DNA from: Bacteroidales bacterium
Lineage (GTDB): Bacteria; Bacteroidota; Bacteroidia; Bacteroidales; P3
Direction of reading: 5' to 3'
DNA: 14,321 nucleotides
Assembly (NCBI GenBank): GCA_900769785.1
Contig: CAAGHV010000059.1
Coordinates: forward strand, 1 to 14,321
Position numbers and translations under genes: made by a program. Of the stretch, positions 1-7,680 are shown one piece after another (within the stretch, counting starts at the first letter, position 1; the number at the start of each line of letters is the position of its first letter). The notes beneath the pieces are model-generated. The model saw only the letters and a program-made list of their open reading frames with translations. It had not been told where the DNA came from and made no database searches.

Positions 1-1539
1 AAAATGTATCCAAGTATGGAATGGATGTACAAATACCAAAACTATTTCGATAAGCCAATGTTTATATGCGAATACGCTCATGCAATGGGTAATGCAATAG
101 GAAACCTGAGTGAATATTGGGAATGTATTGAAAACAGCAGTACTATGATAGGTGCTGCCATATGGGATTGGGTGGATCAATCAATATACGAACCAAAAGA
201 AATAAAATCCGGCACACACATAGGCCGATTGCGTACAGGCTACGATTTTCCCGGTCCGCATCAAGGAAATTTTTGCTGCAATGGAATACTTACGGCGTTA
301 AGGGAACCTACACCAAAACTGGCACAAGTAAAAGCAGTATATCAATACATCAAATTTTACTTAGACACCATCGACTATAATAAAAATACTATTGGCATAT
401 GCATCGAAAACAACTACGATTTTATATCCACAAAAAATATGAATTGGGGTTGGAGACTACTAAAAAATGGCGAAGAAATAAGCAACTTTTTTGATACTAT
501 GCCAATAATAGAATCCGAAAACAAAAAACACATAACAATAAGCCTCCCCGATAAAATAAATCTAAAAGAACTACAAAATAATGGCGAAGAAACATTCTTA
601 AACATAGTTGTACAATTAAACAAAGCTACACATAGTTGTAAAAAAGGTCACACAATTGCAGAAAAACAAATAAACCTGACCAAAAGTAGAAATTTAGATC
701 CAGTGTCGATAGACAATACCGACACACTAACACTAACTAAATACAACGACAAAATTAAAGTAAAAAATAAGTATATACACACTGAATTCGACACTACTAC
801 CGGGGTGATGACAACCCTCCGAATAAACGGCATGGATATTATATATGGCAACCGTGGATTTGAATACAGTAACTACCGCTGGATAGAAAACGACGCCAAT
901 ATTGAGATAAGCTCAGGTATAGACTCTATAGGGAAATGCAACGCCTTTATGATGAATAATGGCTGTGTAGTGGTAAAAACAACACGTGGCGGCAAACTAT
1001 GTACCACCAATATTAATTATACTATATATCCCAATGGAATTGTAGATATAGATGCTACATTTTTCCCTCAAACTCCAAACCTTAGAAGAGTTGGATTAGA
1101 ATGTGCCATCAATGCAGGACTTAAATATATACAATACTATGCTTATGGACCATGGGAAAACCATAGCGACCGTTTGGACGGCTGTGCAGTGGAAGTATTC
1201 AATACAACAGCACATAAAATGGTAGTTCCTTATTGCAAACCCCAGAGTACAGGAAACAGAGAAGGGTTACGAAAAGTATTGTTTCGTAATATACATGCCA
1301 AAGGTATCAAAATAGAAACCGAAGGAAATGTATCATTTTCGGCTCTGCCATACACCGATAACGACCTACAAAAAGCCAAACATCAGTGGGAACTACAGGA
1401 ACAACCTTTTATAACATTACATTTAGATGCATATCAGAGGGGGGTAGGAAATGCAAGTTGCGGACCTCATACTATAGAAAAATACCATATAAAACAACAA
1501 CCATATAAATATAAATTTCGCATTTCCTATGTAGAATAG
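1..1539 (+). CDS. lacZ: Beta-galactosidase, GH2 family, 3' part (5' end outside window)
   Basis: Hydrolyses terminal beta-galactosides. About 512 C-terminal residues are visible, roughly half of a LacZ-type enzyme. The frame is open to the left edge, so the ATG at position 4 is internal. Counting from that ATG, the motif FICEYAHAMGN carries the GH2 nucleophile at Glu23 (the counterpart of E. coli Glu537). It is followed by AIWDWVDQS and NFCCNGIL, the end of the catalytic barrel. The second half (about residues 245-508) matches the beta-gal small-chain domain, with YGPWENHSDRLDG and PQSTGNREG. The acid/base Glu region lies outside the window, and so would any signal peptide. The gene is AT-rich (a 60-base line near 541 is about one-third G+C). 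GH2 enzymes with other glycan substrates look similar, so the exact substrate is uncertain. Confidence 0.88.
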   Translation, partial: KMYPSMEWMYKYQNYFDKPMFICEYAHAMGNAIGNLSEYWECIENSSTMIGAAIWDWVDQSIYEPKEIKSGTHIGRLRTGYDFPGPHQGNFCCNGILTALREPTPKLAQVKAVYQYIKFYLDTIDYNKNTIGICIENNYDFISTKNMNWGWRLLKNGEEISNFFDTMPIIESENKKHITISLPDKINLKELQNNGEETFLNIVVQLNKATHSCKKGHTIAEKQINLTKSRNLDPVSIDNTDTLTLTKYNDKIKVKNKYIHTEFDTTTGVMTTLRINGMDIIYGNRGFEYSNYRWIENDANIEISSGIDSIGKCNAFMMNNGCVVVKTTRGGKLCTTNINYTIYPNGIVDIDATFFPQTPNLRRVGLECAINAGLKYIQYYAYGPWENHSDRLDGCAVEVFNTTAHKMVVPYCKPQSTGNREGLRKVLFRNIHAKGIKIETEGNVSFSALPYTDNDLQKAKHQWELQEQPFITLHLDAYQRGVGNASCGPHTIEKYHIKQQPYKYKFRISYVE

Positions 1540-1620
1540 ATAATTGTTTCCCTTTTTCCAACAACACAAAAAATTATTCTATTCAACAATAATGTTCATC
1601 TTATTTAGAATATATGTTGA

Positions 1621-1662
1621 TAAAAACAAAAAGAAAAGCGAGGTTTCCAACGGAAGCCTCGC
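1621..1662 (-). terminator. Intrinsic terminator of the tRNA-Lys pair
   Basis: An 11-bp stem (1638-1648 with 1652-1662, one G-U pair, AAC loop) is seen. On the minus strand it is followed by a T-rich run, TTTTCTTTTTGTTTTTA, 24 bp after the tRNA 3' end. The placement fits termination of the tRNA-Lys transcript. On the plus strand the tail after the stem is poorer (CATACATTTCTTTTG), so it may also stop lacZ transcription, less surely. Confidence 0.85.
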
Positions 1663-1685
1663 ATACATTTCTTTTGAAAGGAGAG

Positions 1686-1758
1686 TGACTAAGCTGGGAT
1701 TCGAACCCAGGACCCCATCCTTAAAAGGGATGTGCTCTACCTGCTGAGCTACTTAGTC
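1686..1758 (-). tRNA. tRNA-Lys (anticodon UUU), copy 2 in transcription order
   Basis: The minus strand folds into a full cloverleaf: acceptor GACTAAG/CTTAGTC, D arm GCTC...GAGC, anticodon stem CATCC/GGATG with loop CTTTTAA (anticodon TTT), and T arm CTGGG-TTCGAAT-CCCAG. The discriminator is A, and no CCA is encoded directly after it. It decodes AAA/AAG lysine codons. It is identical over its 73 bases to the copy at 1796-1868 and lies 37 bp downstream of it, so both are probably on one transcript. Confidence 0.97.
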
Positions 1759-1795
1759 AATCCAGAAACTAAATTATTTTACCAACAAACTTTGG

Positions 1796-1868
1796 TGACT
1801 AAGCTGGGATTCGAACCCAGGACCCCATCCTTAAAAGGGATGTGCTCTACCTGCTGAGCTACTTAGTC
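1796..1868 (-). tRNA. tRNA-Lys (anticodon UUU), copy 1 in transcription order
   Basis: It has the same 73-base cloverleaf as the copy at 1686-1758, with no differences seen, including anticodon TTT in loop CTTTTAA. It is the promoter-proximal gene of the pair. The spacer between the two genes is AT-rich and shows no terminator. Confidence 0.97.
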
Positions 1869-1910
1869 AAACCTCTTTTCAACCTTCATATCTCTCGAAG
1901 TTTGAGGTTG

Positions 1911-1942
1911 CAAAATTACTACTTTTCTTGCAAACAACCAAC
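1911..1942 (-). promoter_or_regulatory. Candidate promoter for the tRNA-Lys pair
   Basis: On the minus strand a perfect Bacteroidetes -7 box TAATTTTG (1911-1918) lies about 43 bp before the first tRNA. A 3-of-4 match to the -33 box (GTTG for TTTG, 1939-1942) sits 20 bp upstream. The spacing fits the family consensus, but the -33 match is imperfect. Confidence 0.5.
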
Positions 1943-2024
1943 TTATTTTGCAATTATTTTCAAAAATATTTTACACCCATCTATCTATCAAATCATTAAG
2001 AATAGCACTTTCATAACCATTCCA

Positions 2025-2070
2025 TACCCAAAATCCATATTTTTTTGGGTAAAAAGATCGATATTTTACC
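2025..2070 (-). terminator. Two overlapping hairpins after kdsD, possible terminator
   Basis: Just after the kdsD stop, two dyads share bases 2048-2051. GGTAAAA/TTTTACC (2048-2054 with 2064-2070) has a 9-nt loop, and TACCCAAAA/TTTTGGGTA (2025-2033 with 2043-2051) also has a 9-nt loop. They cannot form together. Neither is followed by a clean U-run on the minus strand, so a terminator role is only likely by position. The rest of the 208-bp gap between kdsD and the tRNA genes holds only the tRNA promoter candidate. Confidence 0.4.
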
Positions 2071-2076
2071 GTTTTT

Positions 2077-3045
2077 TCATATAATTCCTTCACGTAAAAT
2101 ATCGTGTAAATGCACTACTCCAAGATAGTGTTTTTGGCTATCTACAACCACTAGTTGAGTTATAGACGAGGCACGCATCATTGACAAGGCTTTTGTGGCA
2201 TACTCTCCCTCCCCTATCATTTTGGGTGTTACCGACATTATGTCCTTTGCCTTAAGGTGTGCAAAAGAGTCGTTGGATTTCATCATCCGTCGCAAATCGC
2301 CATCTGTTATAATACCCTTTACCTCATCTTTATCAACCACCACGGCACAGCCCAACCGTTTAGATGTCATCTCCAAAATAGTTTCACGCACACCCGTATC
2401 AGGCAATACTTGAGGTTTTTCATTTTGTTTGTAAAGGTCTTCGACACGCATATATAGTTGTTTTCCCAATGCCCCACCCGGATGATATTTGGCAAAATCC
2501 TGCGCTGTAAACTTCCTACATTCCAACAATGCCACAGCCAATGCATCGCCCATTACTAGCTGAGCAGTGGTACTAGTAGTGGGAGCTAGATTATTGGGGT
2601 CGGCTTCGGCCTCCACTGTAGTATTCAATACCACATCGGCATGTTGTGCCAAAAAAGAATCAACATTGCCCACTATTGCAATAAGAGTGTTGCCGGTATT
2701 TTTTATAAGCGGTATCAGCACTTTTATTTCGGGTGTATTGCCACTTTTGGATATACATATAATCACATCGTCATTTTGTATTATTCCAAGGTCGCCATGT
2801 ATGGCATCGGCAGCGTGCATAAATATAGCCGGAGTACCGGTAGAATTGAGTGTCGAAACTATCTTCATACCTATGTTTGCACTCTTTCCAATACCTGTAA
2901 TAATTACGCGTCCTTTGCTAGAAAAAATGGTTTTTACAGCCTCTGAAAAGCCATTATCGATGTATTTTTCCAAGTTTTCGACTGCTTTTTTTTCTTTTTT
3001 AATTACCTGAATAGCAATTTCTTTTATTTCATTATCTGTTTTCAC
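2077..3045 (-). CDS. kdsD: Arabinose-5-phosphate isomerase (KpsF/GutQ family, SIS + two CBS)
   Basis: Converts ribulose-5-phosphate to arabinose-5-phosphate in the cytoplasm, the first step towards Kdo for lipopolysaccharide. The 322 residues match the usual length. An N-terminal SIS domain (about 35-175) has GIGKSANIG at 51-59 and SKSGNTPE at 99-106. LAPTTSTT and GDALAVALLE follow, then HPGGALG. Lys54, Glu106, Glu147 and His188 are each offset by five from the catalytic residues of E. coli KdsD (Lys59, Glu111, Glu152, His193), so the active site looks complete. Two CBS motifs occupy about 205-322, including GIITDGDLRRM. No other Kdo gene is in the window. The gene is divergent from recQ, with 125 bp between the start codons. 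Confidence 0.94.
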   Translation of the reverse strand: MKTDNEIKEIAIQVIKKEKKAVENLEKYIDNGFSEAVKTIFSSKGRVIITGIGKSANIGMKIVSTLNSTGTPAIFMHAADAIHGDLGIIQNDDVIICISKSGNTPEIKVLIPLIKNTGNTLIAIVGNVDSFLAQHADVVLNTTVEAEADPNNLAPTTSTTAQLVMGDALAVALLECRKFTAQDFAKYHPGGALGKQLYMRVEDLYKQNEKPQVLPDTGVRETILEMTSKRLGCAVVVDKDEVKGIITDGDLRRMMKSNDSFAHLKAKDIMSVTPKMIGEGEYATKALSMMRASSITQLVVVDSQKHYLGVVHLHDILREGII

Positions 3046-3056
3046 GCGAAAAATAT

Positions 3057-3087
3057 TTTGTAGTATAAAAAAATATTCATAACTTTA
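3057..3087 (+). promoter_or_regulatory. Candidate recQ promoter
   Basis: TTTG (3057-3060), a 19-bp spacer, then TAACTTTA (3080-3087) fits the Bacteroidetes -33/-7 consensus TTTG/TAnnTTTG with one mismatch. It would give a leader of roughly 75 bases before the recQ start. It lies in the divergent kdsD-recQ space and points towards recQ. Confidence 0.5.
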
Positions 3088-3104
3088 CATTCGGAAATCG
3101 GACG

Positions 3105-3112
3105 CAAAATTA
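3105..3112 (-). promoter_or_regulatory. Candidate kdsD -7 box
   Basis: On the minus strand TAATTTTG is a perfect match to the -7 consensus TAnnTTTG, about 60 bp before the kdsD start. No good TTTG lies 19-21 bp upstream, so this is a half-supported promoter. Transcripts from it and from the recQ candidate would overlap at their 5' ends. Confidence 0.4.
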
Positions 3113-3170
3113 CAAAAATATTTGCGTTTTGAGAAGAAGAAATTTATGAGTTTTTGTAAGAGATAGATTA

Positions 3171-5399
3171 ATGGCAATACAATCAGACGAAAAGAAAAAT
3201 AATACTAATGTAAATCTTCAAGAAATATTGAAGAAAACTTTCGGTTTCGACAAGTTCAAAGGCGAACAAGAAGCAATTATTCGCAGTATTTTGGACGGAA
3301 ACGACACATTTGTCATCATGCCTACGGGTGGGGGCAAATCACTATGCTATCAATTACCAGCCATTATGTCGGAGGGCATGGCCATTGTAGTATCGCCACT
3401 CATCGCGCTGATGAAAAACCAAGTTGATGCAGTGCGCTATAATTCGGGTAACGAATCAATAGCTCACTTCTTGAACTCATCGCTATCGCGCGTACAAATA
3501 AAAGAAGTAAAAGACAGTGTACTGCTAGGCGAAACCAAACTGCTATATGTAGCCCCCGAAACACTATCGAAAGATGACACAGTAGAATTTCTCAAACAAT
3601 TGCACATATCCTTTTTTGCTATCGACGAAGCTCACTGTATATCAGAATGGGGACACGACTTCCGCCCCGAATACCGCAGACTGAGAGCCGCCATCGACAG
3701 TATCAACAAAAAAGCTCCCGTTCTTACCCTCACAGCATCGGCAACACCAAAGGTACAACAGGATATTATCAAAAACCTGAATATGGAAAAAGCGCAGCTG
3801 TTTGTATCATCGTTTAATAGACCTAATCTATACTACGAAGTGCGTCCCAAGCCGGCTGAACCCATGCAACTGCACAAGGAGATAATAAGATTTATAAAAG
3901 ACAATCCCAACAAGTCGGGTATTATATACTGCCTTACCCGTAAGCGAGTAGAAGAACTTGCCGAACTGCTTACGATAAACAACATCAAGGCTCTACCATA
4001 CCATGCCGGCATGGACAACAAAGTGCGCAACGAAAACCAAGATAAGTTCCTAATGGAAGAGGTGGACGTAATAGTGGCTACCATAGCCTTTGGTATGGGT
4101 ATTGACAAACCCGACGTTCGCTTTGTTATCCACTATGATATTCCCAAAAGTCTGGAAGGCTACTATCAGGAGACAGGCCGTGCAGGACGCGACGGAGGCG
4201 AGGGAAAGTGTATAGCATTCTACTCCGACCACGACGTGGAACGCCTATACAAATTCTTTAATGATAAGAACATAGCCGAGCAAGAGATGGCAAACCAATT
4301 GATACAAGAGATGGTATCGTATGCCGAATCATCAGTATGCCGTAGATTGAATCTCTTGCGATATTTTGGCGAAAACTATTCGACCGAAAACTGCGGCTGC
4401 TGTGACAACTGCCTAAACCCCAAAGAACGTATAGAATCGAAAGAAGAGATGCTATATGTATTAGAGACTATTGTTGCCACAAAGCAATCATTCAAAAGCA
4501 AGATAGTAATAGACGTGATAATGGGACGCTACAACGCCCATACAAGAATATACAAGCATCACCTTTTGGACGAGTTTGGCAAAGGTACAGACCGCAACGA
4601 CCTATATTGGAAAGCAGTGATACGCCAAGCTCTATTCGAAGGTTTTATATTCAAAGAAATAGAGACATTCGGTGTATTGAAGCTCACACCGGCAGGCTAT
4701 AAATACATGAAAGCTCCTTATCCGATATATGTTCCGTGTGACCACGACTACTCCGAAGAATCCAACGAAGAAGTTGTAGCCACTCAAGCAAGCGGTGGAA
4801 GCAGCGTAGGAGACGAAGAACTATTTATACAGCTTAAGAACCTACTTCGCTCAATAGCCAAGCAAGAAAAAGCGCCCACCCACGCAATATTTGAAGAACG
4901 CTCACTGAAGGATATGACAATACAGTATCCTACATCGGTGGAAGAAATGAGCATGATTATAGGAGTAGGCATCAACAAAGCCAAAAAGTACGGCTTGCCT
5001 TTCATAGAGCTGATACAAAAGTACGTTACCGATAACGAGATAGAACGACCACAAGACATCTTGGTTCGCTCGGTGGCGAACAAATCGGTCAATAAAGTGT
5101 ACATAATACAATGTATAGACCGTAAGATATCTTTGGAAGACATTGCCCGCGGTAAAAACCTTACCATGAACGAACTTCTTACCGAAATGGAACACATCAT
5201 ATCATCAGGTACGAAGCTTAACATAGACTTCTATATAGATGACTACATTGAGGAGGATCACCGCGACGACATATACGACTACTTTAGAGAATGTAATAGC
5301 AACAATGTGCAGGACGCCATTGACGAGCTTACCGACGAGGGATACTCCGAAGAAGAAATACGACTGATGAGAATAAAATTCCTCTCGGATTATCGATAA
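3171..5399 (+). CDS. recQ: ATP-dependent DNA helicase RecQ
   Basis: A 3'-5' superfamily 2 helicase used in recombination and replication-fork repair. Domains in order over 742 residues: helicase core with motif 0 around FKGEQ (29-33), Walker A PTGGGKS (51-57) and DEAH (152-155); helicase C domain with IATIAFGMGIDKP and QETGRAGRDG; RQC zinc site with Cys390, Cys408, Cys411 and Cys414; a winged-helix region; HRDC at about 548-620. The last 120 residues resemble the helix-turn-helix domain found at the end of Bacteroidetes RecQ proteins (YIIQCIDRKISLEDIA region), making it longer than E. coli RecQ. An in-frame TGA at 3147-3149 excludes a longer start. pyrK follows after 75 bp without a clear terminator, so read-through is possible. 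Confidence 0.97.
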   Translation: MAIQSDEKKNNTNVNLQEILKKTFGFDKFKGEQEAIIRSILDGNDTFVIMPTGGGKSLCYQLPAIMSEGMAIVVSPLIALMKNQVDAVRYNSGNESIAHFLNSSLSRVQIKEVKDSVLLGETKLLYVAPETLSKDDTVEFLKQLHISFFAIDEAHCISEWGHDFRPEYRRLRAAIDSINKKAPVLTLTASATPKVQQDIIKNLNMEKAQLFVSSFNRPNLYYEVRPKPAEPMQLHKEIIRFIKDNPNKSGIIYCLTRKRVEELAELLTINNIKALPYHAGMDNKVRNENQDKFLMEEVDVIVATIAFGMGIDKPDVRFVIHYDIPKSLEGYYQETGRAGRDGGEGKCIAFYSDHDVERLYKFFNDKNIAEQEMANQLIQEMVSYAESSVCRRLNLLRYFGENYSTENCGCCDNCLNPKERIESKEEMLYVLETIVATKQSFKSKIVIDVIMGRYNAHTRIYKHHLLDEFGKGTDRNDLYWKAVIRQALFEGFIFKEIETFGVLKLTPAGYKYMKAPYPIYVPCDHDYSEESNEEVVATQASGGSSVGDEELFIQLKNLLRSIAKQEKAPTHAIFEERSLKDMTIQYPTSVEEMSMIIGVGINKAKKYGLPFIELIQKYVTDNEIERPQDILVRSVANKSVNKVYIIQCIDRKISLEDIARGKNLTMNELLTEMEHIISSGTKLNIDFYIDDYIEEDHRDDIYDYFRECNSNNVQDAIDELTDEGYSEEEIRLMRIKFLSDYR

Positions 5400-5474
5400 A
5401 ACAGGCACGTAATAATTAATAGATAGTAGTTGAACACTATATAGATTACCAATAGCAAAGACAATATAGTAATT

Positions 5475-6245
5475 ATGAAGAAATATATAACCGATTTCAC
5501 TATTGTGGAGAAGCAGAGCTACGGCTCTCAGTACTTCAAGCTGGTGCTTCGTCACCCCTCTACGCTGCCCGAGATAATGCCCGGCCAATTTGTTGAAGTA
5601 GAGGTTAGAGATAACAAAAATGTATATCTGCGCCGTCCGATATCGATACACGATGTGGATACCAATGCCCACACAATATCACTACTTATTCAGATTGTGG
5701 GTAAGGGCACATCTACGCTATCGTATATGGAAGTGGGCGACACAATAAACCTCGTATATCCGCTGGGTAAAGGTTTCTCGGTAAAGGGGCGCAATGTATT
5801 GCTTGTAGGTGGTGGCTGTGGCCTTGCACCACTTTTGCACACTGCCCGCTGCTACTTTGCCAAAGGCGTACGACCAACAGTATTGCTTGGCGGCCGCAAT
5901 GCCGACCTTATACCCGTAAAAGACGAGTTTAGGCAATATGCCGACCTATACTTTGCTACCGAAGATGGCAGCCTGGGCGAGAAAGGATTGGTAACCACCC
6001 ACTCAATGTTCTCAAAAACCTACGACAGGATAGTAACCTGTGGCCCCAACCCTATGATGAAAGCCATAGCACGATATGCCAACGAGCATGGTATAGATTG
6101 CGAGGTATCGCTGGAGAACTCCATGGCATGCGGCATAGGTGCCTGCCTATGCTGTGTGGCCGATACCGACAAGGGGCACAAGTGTGTGTGCAAGGAAGGC
6201 CCGGTGTTTGATGCCAAGGATCTGACAAAATGGTGCAATGCCTAA
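5475..6245 (+). CDS. pyrK: Dihydroorotate dehydrogenase B electron-transfer subunit
   Basis: The FAD and iron-sulfur subunit that passes electrons from dihydroorotate, via PyrD, to NAD+. The 256 residues have an N-terminal ferredoxin-reductase-type FAD domain (RRPISI at 53-58, GKGTSTLS from 77). An NAD-binding part follows, with GGGCGLAPL at 112-120 and CGPNPMM from 189. The C-terminal 2Fe-2S ligands fit Cys219, Cys224, Cys227 and Cys239 in the family pattern C-x4-C-x2-C-x(n)-C-KEGPVF. The gene ends 31 bp before pyrD, as expected for the two-subunit class 1B enzyme. The codon pattern becomes more GC-rich than in lacZ. Confidence 0.95.
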   Translation: MKKYITDFTIVEKQSYGSQYFKLVLRHPSTLPEIMPGQFVEVEVRDNKNVYLRRPISIHDVDTNAHTISLLIQIVGKGTSTLSYMEVGDTINLVYPLGKGFSVKGRNVLLVGGGCGLAPLLHTARCYFAKGVRPTVLLGGRNADLIPVKDEFRQYADLYFATEDGSLGEKGLVTTHSMFSKTYDRIVTCGPNPMMKAIARYANEHGIDCEVSLENSMACGIGACLCCVADTDKGHKCVCKEGPVFDAKDLTKWCNA

Positions 6246-6276
6246 ATGAATATATATAACCCTAAAACCGAATACA

Positions 6277-7179
6277 ATGTTAGAAGTAAATATACACAAG
6301 CTTAGGCTCAAGAATCCTGTAATGACTGCTTCGGGAACTTTTGGATACGGCGAAGAATTTGCCGATTTCATCGACATAAACCGCTTGGGAGGTATAATAG
6401 TAAAGGGCACCACGGGCTCGCATCGTGAGGGTAATCCCTATCCACGAATGGCCGAAACCCCTTCGGGAATGTTGAACGCAGTGGGCCTGCAAAACGTGGG
6501 AGTCGATGCGTTCTGCCAAGATATATACCCACGCATTAGCACAAAGTTCAACACTAATATTATAGTCAACGTATCGGGTTCTACAATAGATGAGTATTGC
6601 GATACGGCAGCCAAGATTAATGAGTTGGATAATATCCCTGCAATAGAATTAAATATCTCATGCCCCAATGTGAAGAAGGGCGGCATGGGTTTTGGCACCA
6701 GCGCCGAAATGGCTGCTCAAGTAGTTGGCGAGGTAAGAAAGGTATATTCCAAGACTTTGATAGTTAAGCTCACGCCCAATGTTACCAACGTTGTAGAGAT
6801 TGCTCAAGCCGTGGAGGGTGCCGGCGCCGACTCGGTGTCGCTTATCAATACTATGCTTGGAATGGCTGTAGATGTCGAACGACGCAAGCCGGTTCTTTCA
6901 ACCATCACCGGAGGATTGTCGGGCGCTGCAGTCAAGCCCGTCGCTGTAAGAATGGTGTGGCAGGTGTCGAAGGCTGTGAAAATCCCTGTGGTGGGTTTGG
7001 GAGGTATCTCGTCGGCATACGATGCCCTCGAATTCTTGATGGCTGGAGCCACTGCAGTGGAGATAGGAACCGCTAATTTCATTGACCCAACCGTAACGAT
7101 AAAGGTGATAGACGGCATACAAGAATACATGGACCGCCACAACATTGCCGATATTCATGACATTATAGGTATAATATAA
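6277..7179 (+). CDS. pyrD: Dihydroorotate dehydrogenase class 1B, catalytic subunit
   Basis: Oxidises dihydroorotate to orotate with FMN, the fourth step of UMP synthesis, as a cytosolic complex with PyrK. The 300-residue single TIM barrel has the family length. VMTASGTFGYG at 15-25 and IVKGTT at 41-46 lie in the FMN region. NISCPNVKKGG carries the catalytic base Cys129, the cysteine typical of class 1 enzymes. The phosphate-binding loops TGGLSG (211-216) and GLGGISS (240-246) are intact. It lies directly downstream of pyrK, almost certainly in one operon. No other pyr gene is in the window. Confidence 0.96.
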   Translation: MLEVNIHKLRLKNPVMTASGTFGYGEEFADFIDINRLGGIIVKGTTGSHREGNPYPRMAETPSGMLNAVGLQNVGVDAFCQDIYPRISTKFNTNIIVNVSGSTIDEYCDTAAKINELDNIPAIELNISCPNVKKGGMGFGTSAEMAAQVVGEVRKVYSKTLIVKLTPNVTNVVEIAQAVEGAGADSVSLINTMLGMAVDVERRKPVLSTITGGLSGAAVKPVAVRMVWQVSKAVKIPVVGLGGISSAYDALEFLMAGATAVEIGTANFIDPTVTIKVIDGIQEYMDRHNIADIHDIIGII

Positions 7180-7204
7180 TAGGCAGATAGGTATAATGAT
7201 ACCT
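7165..7204 (+). repeat. 11-bp direct repeat 22 bp apart over the pyrD stop, plus small hairpin
   Basis: ATAGGTATAAT occurs at 7165-7175, inside the last pyrD codons, and again at 7187-7197 after the stop. The second copy forms a 6-bp dyad AGGTAT/ATACCT (7189-7194 with 7199-7204). It looks like a local duplication. No function can be read from it. Confidence 0.6.
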
Positions 7205-7209
7205 GATGG

Positions 7210-7249
7210 AAGAAGTTCTCGTGCCCACGGTGTGGTGCGAGAACTTCTT
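7210..7249. terminator. Hairpin between convergent pyrD and HU-like genes
   Basis: A perfect 12-bp inverted repeat AAGAAGTTCTCG/CGAGAACTTCTT (7210-7221 with 7238-7249) encloses a 16-nt loop that can form a further small stem CCAC/GTGG. It lies 30 bp after the pyrD stop and 2 bp beyond the end of the last HU-like gene. The symmetric location suggests a bidirectional terminator, although the T-run after the stem is short on both strands. Confidence 0.7.
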
Positions 7250-7251
7250 TG

Positions 7252-7680
7252 CTATTGGTGGTTGGCGTTCTCTGCAGGGTAGTCGAAAGCGCTTGCGCCC
7301 AGTTCTTCGACGTGCATCGATATATTGCGCATTGCCTTGGCCAGGTCGGCTCGTGCCGAGTAGCGTATTGTACGGGCGGTGATGGTGCGTGCGTTACAGT
7401 CGGCGGCAGTGTTGCAGGCACGGGCTTTGATGGTTGGGCGCATGGTGCCCAGCACTCCCAGGTCAACGGGGTGGCCGGCCGATAGTTTCTCTTCCACTAC
7501 TTGTGCAAAGGTACGCAGCAGCACCTCGGCATCGGCAGGGGTAAATGTGGTGGCCGCTGTAATACCTTCAACAACCCGTTGGGTACTTACGGTGGGGAAC
7601 ACCATGGGTTTGATGGTGTACATCTGGCGGTTTTTGAGCTTGCCTACGGCCATTTTTACAGTTACGCGTTGCATTTTCAT
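7252..7680 (-). CDS. HU-related DNA-binding protein, most diverged copy
   Basis: 142 residues, third in transcription order of a trio of paralogs. It has the layout of the Bacteroidetes HU-related family: a basic N-terminus, an alpha-helical dimerisation region (about 30-70, VVEGITAATTFTPADAEVLL), the turn GVLGTMRPTIKA (where bacterial HU has GFGSF), and a C-terminal helix. The family's FRP motif, which starts the last segment in its two neighbours, is RYSARADL here, so the proline is lost. Its ATG overlaps the stop of the preceding gene by 4 bp (ATGA), implying translational coupling. DNA binding and nucleoid function are inferred from family resemblance. A specialised role is possible. Confidence 0.75.
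   Translation of the reverse strand: MKMQRVTVKMAVGKLKNRQMYTIKPMVFPTVSTQRVVEGITAATTFTPADAEVLLRTFAQVVEEKLSAGHPVDLGVLGTMRPTIKARACNTAADCNARTITARTIRYSARADLAKAMRNISMHVEELGASAFDYPAENANHQ

Noticed and set aside
1544..1747. Short plus-strand frame over the tRNA-Lys gene
   Set aside because: It runs through a terminator and a tRNA, so it is not a gene.
5436..5470. ACTATAT/ATATAGT inverted repeat before pyrK as an operator
   Set aside because: It is only 7 bp of AT-rich sequence with a 21-bp gap. Chance occurrence is plausible and no conserved motif is seen.
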